Shown piece by piece: positions 38,501 through 52,191 of a DNA stretch of 64,000 bases. This DNA is from Brachionus manjavacas (lineage: Eukaryota > Rotifera > Eurotatoria > Ploima > Brachionidae). Made by a program: the position numbers and the translations under genes. Numbering within the stretch: position 1 is the stretch's first letter; every line of letters begins with the position of its first letter. Under the pieces are notes generated by a model, which was given only the letters and a program-made list of their open reading frames with translations, searched no databases and was not told the DNA's origin. The stretch covers positions 1,295,494 to 1,359,493 of the forward strand of contig JAHQIY010000019.1 in assembly GCA_019054805.1 (NCBI GenBank). The letters run 5' to 3'.

Positions 38501-40636
38501 TGTAGAACTTTTTGCGCTCTTGAATTTGAGCTATTAATCATTATCGTAGCTAAAAAATTGACCATTCTGCAGTGACTTGAAAACTAAGTGACTGGTAATC
38601 ACTTGCAAGTTTCCCATGTGCATAACTTTTCGAATCTTTGACCTTTTTTTGATCTGTAAAAGCCAAAGTCAAGAAAATTTCAAGATCTATCTAGTGGTAT
38701 CTTCGGTTTTCCATAATTCGAAAAATTTATTGCAAAAAACCTATCTGAAAAACGTCAAAAAATGGGTTTTTTGCTCATTTTCGAAGGCGCCTAAAATCTT
38801 GTCCTTTTAACTTTTTTGAGTCCTGTAAATTGTATCATGTAGAACTTTTTGCGCTCTTGAATTTGAGCTATTAATCATTATCGTAGCTAAAAAATTGACC
38901 ATTCTGCAGTGACTTGAAAACTAAGTGACTGGTAATCACTTGCAAGTTTCCCATGTGCATAACTTTTCGAATCTTTGACCTTTTTTTGATCTCTAAAAGC
39001 CAAAGTCAAGAAAATTTCAAGATCTATCTAGTGGTATCTTCGGTTTTCCATAATTCGAAAAATTCATTGCAAAAAACCTATCTGAAATACGTCAAAAAAT
39101 GGGTTTTTTGCTCATTTTCGAAGGCGCCTAAAATCTTGTCCTTTTAACTTTTTTGAGTCCTGTAAATTGTATCATGTAGAACTTTTTGCGCTCTTGTATT
39201 TGAGCTATTAATCATTATCGTAGCTAAAAAATTGACCATTCTGCAGTGACTTGAAAACTAAGTGACTGGTAATCACTTGCAAGTTTCCCATGTGCATAAC
39301 TTTTCGAATCTTTGACCTTTTTTTGATCTCTAAATGCCAAAGTCAAGAAAATTTCAAGATCTATCTAGTGGTATCTTCGGTTTTCCATAATTCGAAAAAT
39401 TCATTGCAAAAAACCTATCTGAAATACGTCAAAAAATGGGTTTTTTGCTCATTTTCGAAGGCGCCTAAAATCTTGTCCTTTTAACTTTTTTGAGTCCTGT
39501 AAATTGTATCATGTAGAACTTTTTGCGCTCTTGAATTTGAGCTATTAATCATTATCGTAGCTAAAAAATTGACCATTCTGCAGTGACTTGAAAACTAAGT
39601 GACTGGTAATCACTTGCAAGTTTCCCATGTGCATAACTTTTCGAATCTTTGACCTTTTTTTGATCTGTAAAAGCCAAAGTCAAGAAAATTTCAAGATCTA
39701 TCTAGTGGTATCTTCGGTTTTCCATAATTCGAAAAATTTATTGCAAAAAACCTATCTGAAAAACGTCAAAAAATGGGTTTTTTGCTCATTTTCGAAGGCG
39801 CCTAAAATCTTGTCCTTTTAACTTTTTTGAGTCCTGTAAATTGTATCATGTAGAACTTTTTGCGCTCTTGAATTTGAGCTATTAATCATTATCGTAGCTA
39901 AAAAATTGACCATTCTGCAGTGACTTGAAAACTAAGTGACTGGTAATCACTTGCAAGTTTCCCATGTGCATAACTTTTCGAATCTTTGACCTTTTTTTGA
40001 TCTCTAAAAGCCAAAGTCAAGAAAATTTCAAGATCTATCTAGTGGTATCTTCGGTTTTCCATAATTCGAAAAATTCATTGCAAAAAACCTATCTGAAATA
40101 CGTCAAAAAATGGGTTTTTTGCTCATTTTCGAAGGCGCCTAAAATCTTGTCCTTTTAACTTTTTTGAGTCCTGTAAATTGTATCATGTAGAACTTTTTGC
40201 GCTCTTGTATTTGAGCTATTAATCATTATCGTAGCTAAAAAATTGACCATTCTGCAGTGACTTGAAAACTAAGTGACTGGTAATCACTTGCAAGTTTCCC
40301 ATGTGCATAACTTTTCGAATCTTTGACCTTTTTTGATCTCTAAAAGCCAAAGTCAAGAAAATTTCAAGATCTATCTAGTGGTATCTTCGGTTTTCCATAA
40401 TTCGAAAAATTTATTGCAAAAAACCTATCTGAAAAACGTCAAAAAATGGGTTTTTTGCTCATTTTCGAAGGCGCCTAAAATCTTGTCCTTTTAACTTTTT
40501 TGAGTCCTGTAAATTGTATCATGTAGAACTTTTTGCGCTCTTGAATTTGAGCTATTAATCATTATCGTAGCTAAAAAATTGACCATTCTGCAGTGACTTG
40601 AAAACTAAGTGACTGGTAATCACTTGCAAGTTTCCC
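35588..40636. repeat. Three-unit higher-order repeat, about 1,010 bp, five copies
   Basis: Blocks start at 35588, 36598, 37606, 38616 and 39627 (1,010, 1,008, 1,010, 1,011 and 1,010 bp). The first unit of every block has gatctgtaaaag with tttattgc. The third always has gatctctaaa. The second has aaaggcaag in the first three copies and gatctctaaaag in the last two. The last two blocks also share gaaatacg and cttgtattt in the second unit (near 39190 and 40201). A further gatctgtaa unit at 40637 starts where a sixth copy would begin. Confidence 0.85.
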
Positions 40637-43600
40637 ATGTGCATAACTTTTCGAATCTTTGACCTTTTTTTGATCTGTAAAAGCCAAAGTCAGGAAAATT
40701 TCAAGATCTATCTAGTGGTATCTTCGGTTTTCCATAATTCGAAAAATTCATTGCAAAAAACCTATCTGAAATACGTCAAAAAATGGGTTTTTTGCTCATT
40801 TTCGAAGGCGCCTAAAATCTTGTCCTTTTAACTTTTTTGAGTCCTGTAAATTGTATCATGTAGAACTTTTTGCGCTCTTGAATTTGAGCTATTAATCATT
40901 ATCGTAGCTAAAAAATTGACCATTCTGCAGTGACTTGAAAACTAAGTGACTGGTAATCACTTGCAAGTTTCCCATGTGCATAACTTTTCGAATCTTTGAC
41001 CTTTTTTTTGATCTGTAAAAGCCAAAGTCAAGAAAATTTCAAGATCTATCTAGTGGTATCTTCGGTTTTCCATAATTCGAAAAATTCATTGCAAAAAACC
41101 TATCTGAAATACGTCAAAAAATGGGTTTTTTGCTCATTTTCGAAGTCGCCTAAAATCTTGTCCTTTTAACCTTTTGAGTCCTGTAAATTGTATCATGTAG
41201 AACTTTTTGCGCTCTTGTATTTGAGCTATTAATCATTATCGTAGCTAAAAAATTGACCATTCTGCAGTGACTTGAAAACTAAGTGACTGGTGATCACTTG
41301 CAAGTTTCCCATGTGCATAACTTTTCGAATCTTTGACCTTTTTTTGTTCTGTAAAAGCCAAAGGCAAGATAATTTCAAGATCTATCTAGTGGTATCTTCG
41401 GTTTTCCATAATTCGAAAAATTCATTGCAAAAACCTATCACAAAACCGTCAAAAAATGAGTTTTTTGCTCATTTTCGAAGGCGCCTAAAATCTTGTCCTT
41501 TTAACTTTTTTGAGTCCTGTAAATTGTATCATGTAGAACTTTTTGCGCTCTTGAATTTGAGCTATTAATCATTATCGTAGCTAAAAAATTGACCATTCTG
41601 CAGTGACTTGAAAACTAAGTGACTGGTAATCACTTGCAAGTTTCCCATGTGCATAACTTTTCGAATCTTTGACCTTTTTTTGATCTGTAAAAACCAAAGT
41701 CAAGAAAATTTCAAGATCTATCTAGTGGTATCTTCGGTTTTCCATAATTCGAAAAATTCATTGCAAAAAACCTATCTGAAATACGTCAAAAAATGGGTTT
41801 TTTGCTCATTTTCGAAGGCGCCTAAAATCTTGTCCTTTTAACTTTTTTGAGTCCTGTAAATTGTATCATGTAGAACTTTTTGCGCTCTTGTATTTGAGCT
41901 ATTAATCATTATCGTAGCTAAAAAATTGACCATTCTGCAGTGACTTGAAAACTAAGTGACTGGTAATCACTTGCAAGTTTCCCATGTGCATAACTTTTCG
42001 AATCTTTGACCTTTTTTGGATCTGTAAAAGCCAAAGTCAAGAAAATTTCAAGATCTATCTAGTGGTATCTTCGGTTTTCCATAATTCGAAAAATTCATTG
42101 CAAAAAACCTATCTGAAAAACGTCAAAAATGGGTTTTTTGCTCATTTTCGAAGTCGCCTAAAATCTTGTCCTTTTAACTTTTTTGAGTCCTGTAAATTGT
42201 ATCATGTAGAACTTTTTGCGCTCTTGAATTTGAGCTATTAATCATTATCGTAGCTAAAAAATTGACCATTCTGCAGTGACTTGAAAACTAAGTGACTGGT
42301 AATCACTTGCAAGTTTCCCATGTGCATAACTTTTCGAATCTTTGACCTTTTTTTGATCTGTAAAAGCCAAAGTCAAGAAAATTTCAAGATCTATCTAGTG
42401 GTATCTTCGGTTTTCCATAATTCGAAAAATTTATTGCAAAAACCTATCTGAAAAACGTCAAAAAATGGGTTTTTTGCTCATTTTCGAAGTCGCCTAAAAT
42501 CTTGTCCTTTTAACTTTTTTGAGTCCTGTAAATTGTATCATGTAGAACTTTTTGGGCTCTTGAATTTGAGCTATTAATCATTATCGTAGCTAAAAAATTG
42601 ACCATTCTGCAGTGACTTGAAAACTAAGTGACTGGTAATCACTTGCAAGTTTCCCATGTGCATAACTTTTCGAATCTTTGACCTTTTTTGATCTGTAAAA
42701 GCCAAAGTCAAGAAAATTTCAAGATCTATCTAGTGGTATCTTCGGTTTTCCATAATTCGAAAAATTCATTGCAAAAAACCTATCTGAAATACGTCAAAAA
42801 ATGGGTTTTTTGCTCATTTTCGAAGGCGCCTAAAATCTTGTCCTTTTAACTTTTTTGAGTCCTGTAAATTGTATCATGTAGAACTTTTTGCGCTCTTTTT
42901 ATTTGAGCTATTAATCATTATCGTAGCTAAAAAATTGACCATTCTGCAGTGACTTGAAAACTAAGTGACTGGTAATCACTTGCAAGTTTCCCATGTGCAT
43001 AACTTTTCGAATCTTTGACCTTTTTTTGATCTGTAAAAGCCAAAGTCAAGAAAATTTCAAGATCTATCTAGTGGTATCTTCGGTTTTCCATAATTCGAAA
43101 AATTCATTGCAAAAAACCTATCTGAAATACGTCAAAAAATGGGTTTTTTGCTCATTTTCGAAGGCGCCTAAAATCTTGTCCTTTTAACTTTTTTGAGTCC
43201 TGTAAATTGTATCATGTAGAACTTTTTGCGCTCTTGAATTTGAGCTATTAATCATTATCGTAGCTAAAAAATTGACCATTCTGCAGTGACTTGAAAACTA
43301 AGTGACTGGTAATCACTTGCAAGTTTCCCATGTGCATAACTTTTCGAATCTTTGACCTTTTTTTGATCTGTAAAAGCAAAAGTCAAGAAAATTTCAAGAT
43401 CTATCTAGTGGTATCTTCGGTTTTCCATAATTCGAAAAATTCATTGCAAAAAACCTATCTGAAATACGTCAAAAAATGGTTGTCCTTTTAACTTTTTTGA
43501 GTCCTGTAAATTGTATCATGTAGAACTTTTTGCGCTCTTGAATTTGAGCTATTAATCATTATCGTAGCTAAAAATTGACCATTCTGCAGTGACTTGAAAA

Positions 43601-46600
43601 CTAAGTGACTGGTAATCACTTGCAAGTTTCCCATGTGCATAACTTTTCGAATCTTTGACCTTTTTTGGTCTGTAAAAGCCAAAGTCAAGAAAATTTCAAG
43701 ATCTATCTAGTGGTATCTTCGGTTTTCCATAATTCGAAAAAATTCATTGCAAAAAACCTATCTGAAATACGTCAAAAAATGGGTTTTTTGCTCATTTTCG
43801 AAGGCGCCTAAAATCTTGTCCTTTTAACTTTTTTGAGTCCTGTAAATTGTATCATGTAGAACTTTTTGCGCTCTTGAATTTGAGCTATTAATCATTATCG
43901 TAGCTAAAAAATTGACCATTCTGCAGTGACTTGAAAACTAAGTGACTGGTAATCACTTGCAAGTTTCCCATGTGCATAACTTTTCGAATCTTTGACCTTT
44001 TTTTGATCTGTAAAAGCTAAAAGCAAGAAAATTTTAAGATCTATCTAGTGGTATCTTCGGTTTTCCATAATTCGAAAAATTCATTGCAAAAAACCTATCT
44101 GAAAAACGTCAAAAAATGGGTTTTTTGCACTTTTTCGAAGGCGCCTAAAATCTTGTCCTTTTAACTTTTTTGAGTCCTGTAAATTGTATCATGTAGAACT
44201 TTTTGCGCTCTTGAATTTGAGCTATTAATCATTATCGTAGCTAAAAAATTGACCATTCTGCAGTGACTTGAAAACTAAGTGACTGGTAATCACTTGCAAG
44301 TTTCCCATGTGCATAACTTTTCGAATCTTTGACCTTTTTTTGATCTGTAAAAGCCAAAGGCAAGAAAAATTTCAAGATCTATCTAGTGGTATCTTCGGTT
44401 TTCCATAATTCGAAAAATTCATTGCAAAAAACCTATCAGAAAATACGTCAAAAAATGGGTTTTTTGCTCATTTTCGAAGGCGCCTAAAATCTTGTCCTTT
44501 AAATTTTTTTGGAGTCCTGTAAATTGTATCATGTAGAACTTTTTGCGCTCTTGAATTTGAGCTATTAATCATTATCGTAGCTAAAAAATTGACCATTCTG
44601 CAGTGACTTGAAAACTAAGTGACTGGTAATCACTTGCAAGTTTCCCATGTGCATAACTTTTCGAATCTTTGACCTTTTTTTGATCTGTAAAAGCCAAAGT
44701 CAAGAAAATTTCAAGATCTATCTAGTGGTATCTTCGGTTTTCCATAATTCGAAAAATTCATTGCTAAAAACCTATCTGAAAAACGTCAAAAAATGGGTTT
44801 TTTGCTCATTTTCGAAGTCGCCTAAAATCTTGTCCTTTTAACTTTTTTGAGTCCTGTAAATTGTATCATGTAGAACTTTTTGGGCTCTTGAATTTGAGCT
44901 ATTAATCATTATCGTAGCTAAAAAATTGACCATTCTGCAGTGACTTGAAAACTAAGTGACTGGTAATCACTTGCAAGTTTCCCATGTGCATAACTTTTCG
45001 AATCTTTGACCTTTTTTTGATCTGTAAAAGCCAAAGTCAAGAAAATTTCAAGATCTATCTAGTGGTATCTTCGGTTTTCCATAATTCGAAAAATTCATTG
45101 CAAAAAACCTATCTGAAATACGTCAAAAAATGGGTTTTTTGCTCATTTTCGAAGGCGCCTAAAATCTTGTCCTTTTAACTTTTTTGAGTCCTGTAAATTG
45201 TATCATGTAGAACTTTTTGCGCTCTTGAATTTGAGCTATTAATCATTATCGTAGCTAAAAAATTGACCATTCTGCAGTGACTTGAAAACTAAGTGACTGG
45301 TAATCACTTGCAAGTTTCCCATGTGCATAACTTTTCGAATCATTTGACCTTTTTTGATCTGTAAAAGCCAAAGTCAAGAAAATTTCAAGATCTATCTAGT
45401 GGTATCTTCGGTTTTCCATAATTCGAAAAATTCATCGCAAAAAACCTATCAGAAAACGTCAAAAAATGGGTTTTTTGCTCATTTTCGAAGGCGCCTAAAA
45501 TCTTGTCCTTTTAACTTTTTTGAGTCCTGTAAATTGTATCATGTAGAACTTTTTGCGCTCTTGAATTTGAGCTATTAATCATTATCGTAGCTAAAAAATT
45601 GACCATTCTGCAGTGACTTGAAAACTAAGTGACTGGTAATCACTTGCAAGTTTCCCATGTGCATAACTTTTCGAATCTTTGACCTTTTTTTGATCTGTAA
45701 AAGCCAAAGTCAAGAAAATTTCAAGATCTATCTAGTGGTATCTTCGGTTTTCCATAATTCGAAAAATTTATTGCAAAAAACCTATCTGAAAAACGTCAAA
45801 AAATGGGTTTTTTGCTCATTTTCGAAGTCGCCTAAAATCTTGTCCTTTTAACTTTTTTGAGTCCTGTAAATTGTATCATGTAGAACTTTTTGGGCTCTTG
45901 AATTTGAGCTATTAATCATTATCGTAGCTAAAAAATTGACCATTCTGCAGTGACTTGAAAACTAAGTGACTGGTAATCACTTGCAAGTTTCCCATGTGCA
46001 TAACTTTTCGAATCTTTGACCTTTTTTGATCTGTAAAAGCCAAAGTCAAGAAAATTTCAAGATCTATCTAGTGGTATCTTCGGTTTTCCATAATTCGAAA
46101 AATTCATTGCAAAAAACCTATCTGAAAAACGTCAAAAAATGGGTTTTTTGCTCATTTTCGAAGTCGCCTAAAATCTTGTCCTTTTAACTTTTTTGAGTCC
46201 TGTAAATTGTATCATGTAGAACTTTTTGCGCTCTTGAATTTGAGCTATTAATCATTATCGTAGCTAAAAATTGACCATTCTGCAGTGACTTGAAAACTAA
46301 GTGACTGGTAATCACTTGCAAGTTTCCCATGTGCATAACTTTTCGAATCTTTGACCTTTTTCGATCTGTAAAAGCCAAAGTCAAGAAAATTTCAAGATCT
46401 ATCTAGTGGTATCTTCGGTTTTCCATAATTCGAAAAATTTATTGCAAAAAACCTATCTGAAAAACGTCAAAAAATGGGTTTTTTGCTCATTTTCGAAGTC
46501 GCCTAAAATCTTGTCCTTTTAACTTTTTTGAGTCCTGTAAATTGTATCATGTAGAACTTTTTGGGCTCTTGAATTTGAGCTATTAATCATTATCGTAGCT

Positions 46601-47338
46601 AAAAAATTGACCATTCTGCAGTGACTTGAAAACTAAGTGACTGGTAATCACTTGCAAGTTTCCCATGTGCATAACTTTTCGAATCTTTGACCTTTTTTTG
46701 ATCTGTAAAAGCCAAAGTCAAGAAAATTTCAAGATCTATCTAGTGGTATCTTCGGTTTTCCATAATTCGAAAAATTCATTGCAAAAAACCTATCTGAAAT
46801 ACGTCAAAAAATGGGTTTTTTGCTCATTTTCGAAGTCGCCTAAAATCTTGTCCTTTTAACTTTTTTGAGTCCTGTAAATTGTATCATGTAGAACTTTTTG
46901 CGCTCTTGAATTTGAGCTATTAATCATTATCGTAGCTAAAAAATTGACCATTCTGCAGTGACTTGAAAACTAAGTGACTGGTAATCACTTGCAAGTTTCC
47001 CATGTGCATAACTTTTCGAATCTTTGACCTTTTTTTGATCTGTAAAAGCCAAAGTCAAGAAAATTTCAAGATCTATCTAGTGGTATCTACGGTTTTCCAT
47101 AATTCGAAAAATTCATTGCAAAAAACCTTTCTGAAAAACGTCAAAAAATGGGTTTTTTGCTCATTTTCGAAGGCGCCTAAAATCTTGTCCTTTTAACTTT
47201 TTTGAGTCCTGTAAATTGTATCATGTAGAACTTTTTGCGCTCTTGAATTTGAGCTATTAATCATTATCGTAGCTAAAAAATTGACCATTCTGCAGTGACT
47301 TGAAAACTAAGTGACTGGTAATCACTTGCAAGTTTCCC
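40637..47338. repeat. Mixed-unit domain before the composite units
   Basis: About 20 simple units carry mixed variants. A tttgggctc form appears in units near 42555, 44885, 45893 and 46563, the last three about three and two units apart. A six-A cgaaaaaattc form first appears near 43,735 and becomes common further right. The unit at about 41311 has a private cluster of changes (ttgttctg, cacaaaaccg, aaaaaatgag). No gene is seen. Confidence 0.8.
43330..43632. repeat. Shortened 303-bp unit with a 33-bp internal deletion
   Basis: At about 43,479 the unit jumps from caaaaaatgg directly to ttgtccttttaac. The usual 33 bases in between, which cover the T6 run, the second TTTTCGAA and the ggcgcc site, are missing. 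One further A is lost in gctaaaaattg. I found no second copy of this deletion, so it is either recent or never amplified. Confidence 0.9.
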
Positions 47339-47828
47339 ATGTGCATAACTTTTCGAATCTTTGACCTTTTTTTGATCTGTAAAAGCCAAAGTCAAGAAAA
47401 TTTCAAGATCTATCTAGTGGTATCTACGGTTTTCCATAATTCGAAAAATTCATTGCAAAAAACATATCTGAAATACGTCAAAAAATAGGTTTTTTGCTCA
47501 TTTTCGAAGTCGCCTAAAACTTTCTTGATCTGTAAAAGCCAAAGTCAAGAAAATTTCAAGATCTATCTAGTGGTATCTTCGGTTTTCCATAATTCGAAAA
47601 ATTCATTGCAAAAAACCTATCTGAAAAACGTCAAAAAATGGGTTTTTTGCTCATTTTCGAAGTCGCCTAAAATCTTGTCCTTTTAACTTTTTTGAGTCCT
47701 GTAAATTGTATCATGTAGAACTTTTTGCGCTCTTGAATTTGAGCTATTAATCATTATCGTAGCTAAAAAATTGACCATTCTGCAGTGACTTGAAAACTAA
47801 GTGACTGGTAATCACTTGCAAGTTTCCC
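47339..47828. repeat. Composite unit 1 (490 bp)
   Basis: The junction is near 47,520, where cctaaaac meets tttcttgatctg. The part before it has tatctacgg, aacatatctg and aaaaaatagg. The same three variants precede the junction of composite unit 2, so the two are copies 1,842 bp apart. This one alone has a C inside the T run. Confidence 0.9.
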
Positions 47829-49180
47829 ATGTGCATAACTTTTCGAATCTTTGACCTTTTTTGGTCTGTAAAAGCCAAAGTCAAGAAAATTTCAAGATCT
47901 ATCTAGTGGTATCTTCGGTTTTCCATAATTCGAAAAAATTCATTGCAAAAAACCTATCTGAAATACGTCAAAAAATGGGTTTTTTGCTCATTTTCGAAGG
48001 CGCCTAAAATCTTGTCCTTTTAACTTTTTTGAGTCCTGTAAATTGTATCATGTAGAACTTTTTGCGCTCTTGAATTTGAGCTATTAATCATTATCGTAGC
48101 TAAAAATTGACCATTCTGCAGTGACTTGAAAACTAAGTGACTGGTAATCACTTGCAAGTTTCCCATGTGCATAACTTTTCGAATCTTTGACCTTTTTTTG
48201 GATCTGTAAAAGCCAAAGTCAAGAAAATTTCACGATCTATCTAGTGGTATCTTCGGTTTTCCATAATTCGAAAAAATTCATTGCAAAAAAACCTATCTGA
48301 AATACGTCAAAAAATGGGTTTTTTGCTCATTTTCGAAGTCGCCTAAAATCTTGTCCTTTTAACTTTTTTGAGTCCTGTAAATTGTATCATGTAGAACTTT
48401 TTGCGCTCTTGAATTTGAGCTTTTAATCATTATCGTAGCTAAAAAATTGACCATTTTGCAGTGACTTGAAAACTAAGTGACTGGTAATCACTTGCAAGTT
48501 TCCCATGTGCATAACTTTTCGAATCTTTGACCTTTTTTTGATCTGTAAAAGCCAAAGGCAAGAAAAATTTCAAGATCTATCTAGTGGTATCTTCGGTTTT
48601 CCATAATTCGAAAAATTCATTGCAAAAAACCTATCTGAAAAACGTCAAAAAATGGGTTTTTTGCTCATTTTCGAAGGCGCCTAAAATCTTGTCCTTTTAA
48701 CTTTTTTGAGTCCTGTAAATTGTATCATGTAGAACTTTTTGCGCTCTTGAATTTGAGCTATTAATCATTATCGTAGCTAAAAAATTGACCATTCTGCAGT
48801 GACTTGAAAACTAAGTGACTGGTAATCACTTGCAAGTTTCCCATGTGCATAACTTTTCGAATCTTTGACCTTTTTTTTGATCTGTAAAAGCCAAAGTCAA
48901 GAAAATTTCAAGATCTATCTAGTGGTATCTACGGTTTTCCATAATTCAAAATATTCATTGCAAAAAACCTTTCTGAAAAACGTCAAAAAATGGGTTTTTT
49001 GCTCATTTTCGAAGTCGCCTAAAATCTTGTCCTTTTAACTTTTTTGAGTCCTGTAAATTGTATCATGTAGAACTTTTTGCGCTCTTGAATTTGAGCTATT
49101 AATCATTATCGTAGCTAAAAAATTGACCATTCTGCAGTGACTTGAAAACTAAGTGACTGGTAATCACTTGCAAGTTTCCC

Positions 49181-49672
49181 ATGTGCATAACTTTTCGAAT
49201 CTTTGACCTTTTTTTTGATCTGTAAAAGCCAAAGTCAAGAAAATTTCAAGATCTATCTAGTGGTATCTACGGTTTTCCATAATTCGAAAAATTCATTGCA
49301 AAAAACATATCTGAAATACGTCAAAAAATAGGTTTTTTGCTCATTTTCGAAGTCGCCTAAAACTTTTTTTGATCTGTAAAAGCCAAAGTCAAGAAAATTT
49401 CACGATCTATCTAGTGGTATCTTCGGTTTTCCATAATTCGAAAAATTCATTGCAAAAAACATATCTGAAATACGTCAAAAAATAGGTTTTTTGCTCATTT
49501 TCGAAGTCGCCTAAAATCTTGTCCTTTTAACTATTCTGAGTCCTGTAAATTGTATCATGTAGAACTTTTTGCGCTCTTGAATTTGAGCTATTAATCATTA
49601 TCGTAGCTAAAAAATTGACCATTCTGCAGTGACTTGAAAACTAAGTGACTGGTAATCACTTGCAAGTTTCCC
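49181..49672. repeat. Composite unit 2 (492 bp)
   Basis: The junction is near 49,363 (cctaaaac then a run of T and gatctg). The second part also carries aacatatctg and aaaaaatagg, then actattctgag near 49,531, a marker found again only near 54,044. Confidence 0.9.
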
Positions 49673-50350
49673 ATGTGCATAACTTTTCGAATCTTTGACC
49701 TTGTTTTGATCTGTAAAAGCCAAAGTCAAGAAAATTTCAAGATCTATCTAGTGGTATCTTCGGTTTTCCATAATTCGAAAAATTCATTGCAAAAAACCTA
49801 TCTGAAAAACGTCAAAAAATGGGTTTTTGCTCATTTTCGAAGGCGCCTAAAATCTTGTCCTTTTAACTTTTTTGAGTCCTGTAAATTGTATCATGTAGAA
49901 CTTTTTTGGGCTCTTGAATTTGAGCTATTAATCATTATCGTAGCTAAAAAATTGGACCATTCTGCAGTGACTTGAAAACTAAGTGACTGGTAATCACTTG
50001 CAAGTTTCCCATGTGCATAACTTTTCGAATCTTTGACCTTGTTTTGATCTGTAAAAGCCAAAGTCAAGAAAATTTCAAGATCTATCTAGTGGTATCTTCG
50101 GTTTTCCATAATTCGAAAAATTCATTGCATAAAACCTATCTGAAAAACGTCAAAAAATGGGTTTTTTGCTCATTTTCGAAGTCGCCCTAAAAATCTTGTC
50201 CCTTTTAACTTTTTTGAGTCCTGTAAATTGTATCATGTAGAACTTTTTGGGCTCTTGAATTTGAGCTATTAATCATTATCGTAGCTAAAAAATTGACCAT
50301 TCTGCAGTGACTTGAAAACTAAGTGACTGGTAATCACTTGCAAGTTTCCC
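49364..50350. repeat. Segmental duplication, left copy (offset 4,513 bp)
   Basis: actattctgag (49531), ccttgttttg (49701 and 50039) and ttcattgcataaaacc (50121) recur at exactly +4,513 bp (54044, 54214, 54552, 54634). An identical offset at four rare markers shows one block copied as a unit. The left copy has extra single-base insertions near 49,905, 49,952 and 50,185-50,202. Confidence 0.8.
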
Positions 50351-50687
50351 ATGTGCATAACTTTTCGAATCTTTGACCTTTTTTTGATCTGTAAAAGCCA
50401 AAGTCAAGAAAATTTCAAGATCTATCTAGTGGTATCTTCGGTTTTCCATAATTCGAAAAATTCATTGCAAAAAACCTTTCTGAAAAACGTCAAAAAATGG
50501 GTTTTTTGCTCATTTTCGAAGTCGCCTAAAATCTTGTCCTTTTAACTTTTTTGAGTCCTGTAAATTGTATCATGTAGTTCTTTTTGCGCTCTTGAATTTG
50601 AGCTATTAATCATTATCGTAGCTAAAAAATTGACCATTCTGCAGTGACTTGAAAACTAAGTGACTGGTAATCACTTGCAAGTTTCCC

Positions 50688-51180
50688 ATGTGCATAACTT
50701 TTCGAATCTTTGACCTTTTTTTGATCTGTAAAAGCCAAAGTCAAGAAAATTTCAAGATCTATCTAGTGGTATCTACGGTTTTCCATAATTCGAAAAATTC
50801 ATTGCAAAAAACCTTTCTGAAAAACGTCAAAAAATGGGTTTTTTTGCTCATTTTCGAAGTCGCCTAAAACTTTTTTTGATCTGTAAAAGCCAAAGTCAAG
50901 AAAATTTCACGATCTATCTAGTGGTATCTTCGGTTTTCCATAATTCGAAAAAATTCATTGCAAAAAACCTATCTGAAAAACGTCAAAAAATGGGTTTTTT
51001 GCTCATTTTCGAAGTCGCCTAAAATCTTGTCCTTTTAACTTTTTTGAGTCCTGTAAATTGTATCATGTAGAACTTTTTGCGCTCTTGAATTTGAGCTATT
51101 AATCATTATCGTAGCTAAAAAATTGACCATTCTGCAGTGAATTGAAAACTAAGTGACTGGTAATCACTTGCAAGTTTCCC
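50688..51180. repeat. Composite unit 3 (493 bp)
   Basis: The junction is near 50,870. tatctacgg and cctttctg precede it, and cacgatc with cgaaaaaattc follows. It matches composite unit 4 at an offset of about 2,180 bp. Confidence 0.9.
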
Positions 51181-52191
51181 ATGTGCATAACTTTTCGAAT
51201 CTTTGACCTTTTTTTGATCTGTAAAGCCAAAGTCAAGAAAATTTCAAGATCTATCTAGTGGTATCTTCGGTTTTCCATAATTCGAAAAATTCATTGCAAA
51301 AAACCTATCTGAAATACGTCAAAAAATGGGTTTTTTGCTCATTTTCGAAGTCGCCTAAAATCTTGTCCTTTTAACTTTTTTGAGTCCTGTAAATTGTATC
51401 ATGTAGAACTTTTTGCGCTCTTGAATTTGAGCTATTAATCATTATCGTAGCTAAAAAATTGACCATTCTGCAGTGAATTGAAAACTAAGTGACTGAAAAT
51501 CACTTGCAAAGTTCCCATGTGCATAACTTTTCGAATCTTTGACCTTTTTTTGATCTGTAAAAGCCAAAGTCAAGAAAATTTCAAGATCTATCTAGTGGTA
51601 TCTTCGGTTTTCCATAATTCGAAAAATTCATTGCAAAAAACCTTTCTGAAAAACGTCAAAAAATGGGTTTTTTGCTCATTTTCGAAGTCGCCTAAAATCT
51701 TGTCCTTTTAACTTTTTTGAGTCCTGTAAATTGTATCATGTAGAACTTTTTGCGCTCTTGAATTTGAGCTATTAATCATTATCGTAGCTAAAAAATTGAC
51801 CATTCTGCAGTGACTTGAAAACTAAGTGACTGGTAATCACTTGCAAGTTTCCCATGTGCATAACTTTTCGAATCTTTGACCTTTTTTTGATCTGTAAAGG
51901 CCAAAGGCAAGAAAATTTCAAGATCTATCTAGTGGTATCTTCGGTTTTCCATAATTCGAAAAATTCATTGCAAAAAAACTTATCTGAAAAACGTCAAAAA
52001 ATGGGTTTTTTGCTCTTTTTCGAAGTCGCCTAAAATCTTGTCCTTTTAACTTTTTTGACTCCTGTGAATTGTATCATGTAGAACTTTTTGCGCTCTTGAA
52101 TTTGAGCTATTAATCATTATCGTAGCTAAAAAATTGACCATTCTGCAGTGACTTGAAAACTAAGTGACTGGTAATCACTTGCAAGTTTCCC

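Noticed and set aside
43488-43688. Minus-strand open frames of 61-66 codons (also near 46184, 55701, 56819, 63202)
   Set aside because: They are the reverse strand of the same unit, open only where single-base deletions shift a stop, and are not conserved from unit to unit.
43633-48850. Segmental copy of ~43.6-44.6 kb at ~47.8-48.8 kb (offset about 4,197 bp)
   Set aside because: ttttttggtctg and a caagaaaaatttc variant recur at about this offset, but the unit between them does not match, so the evidence is too thin.
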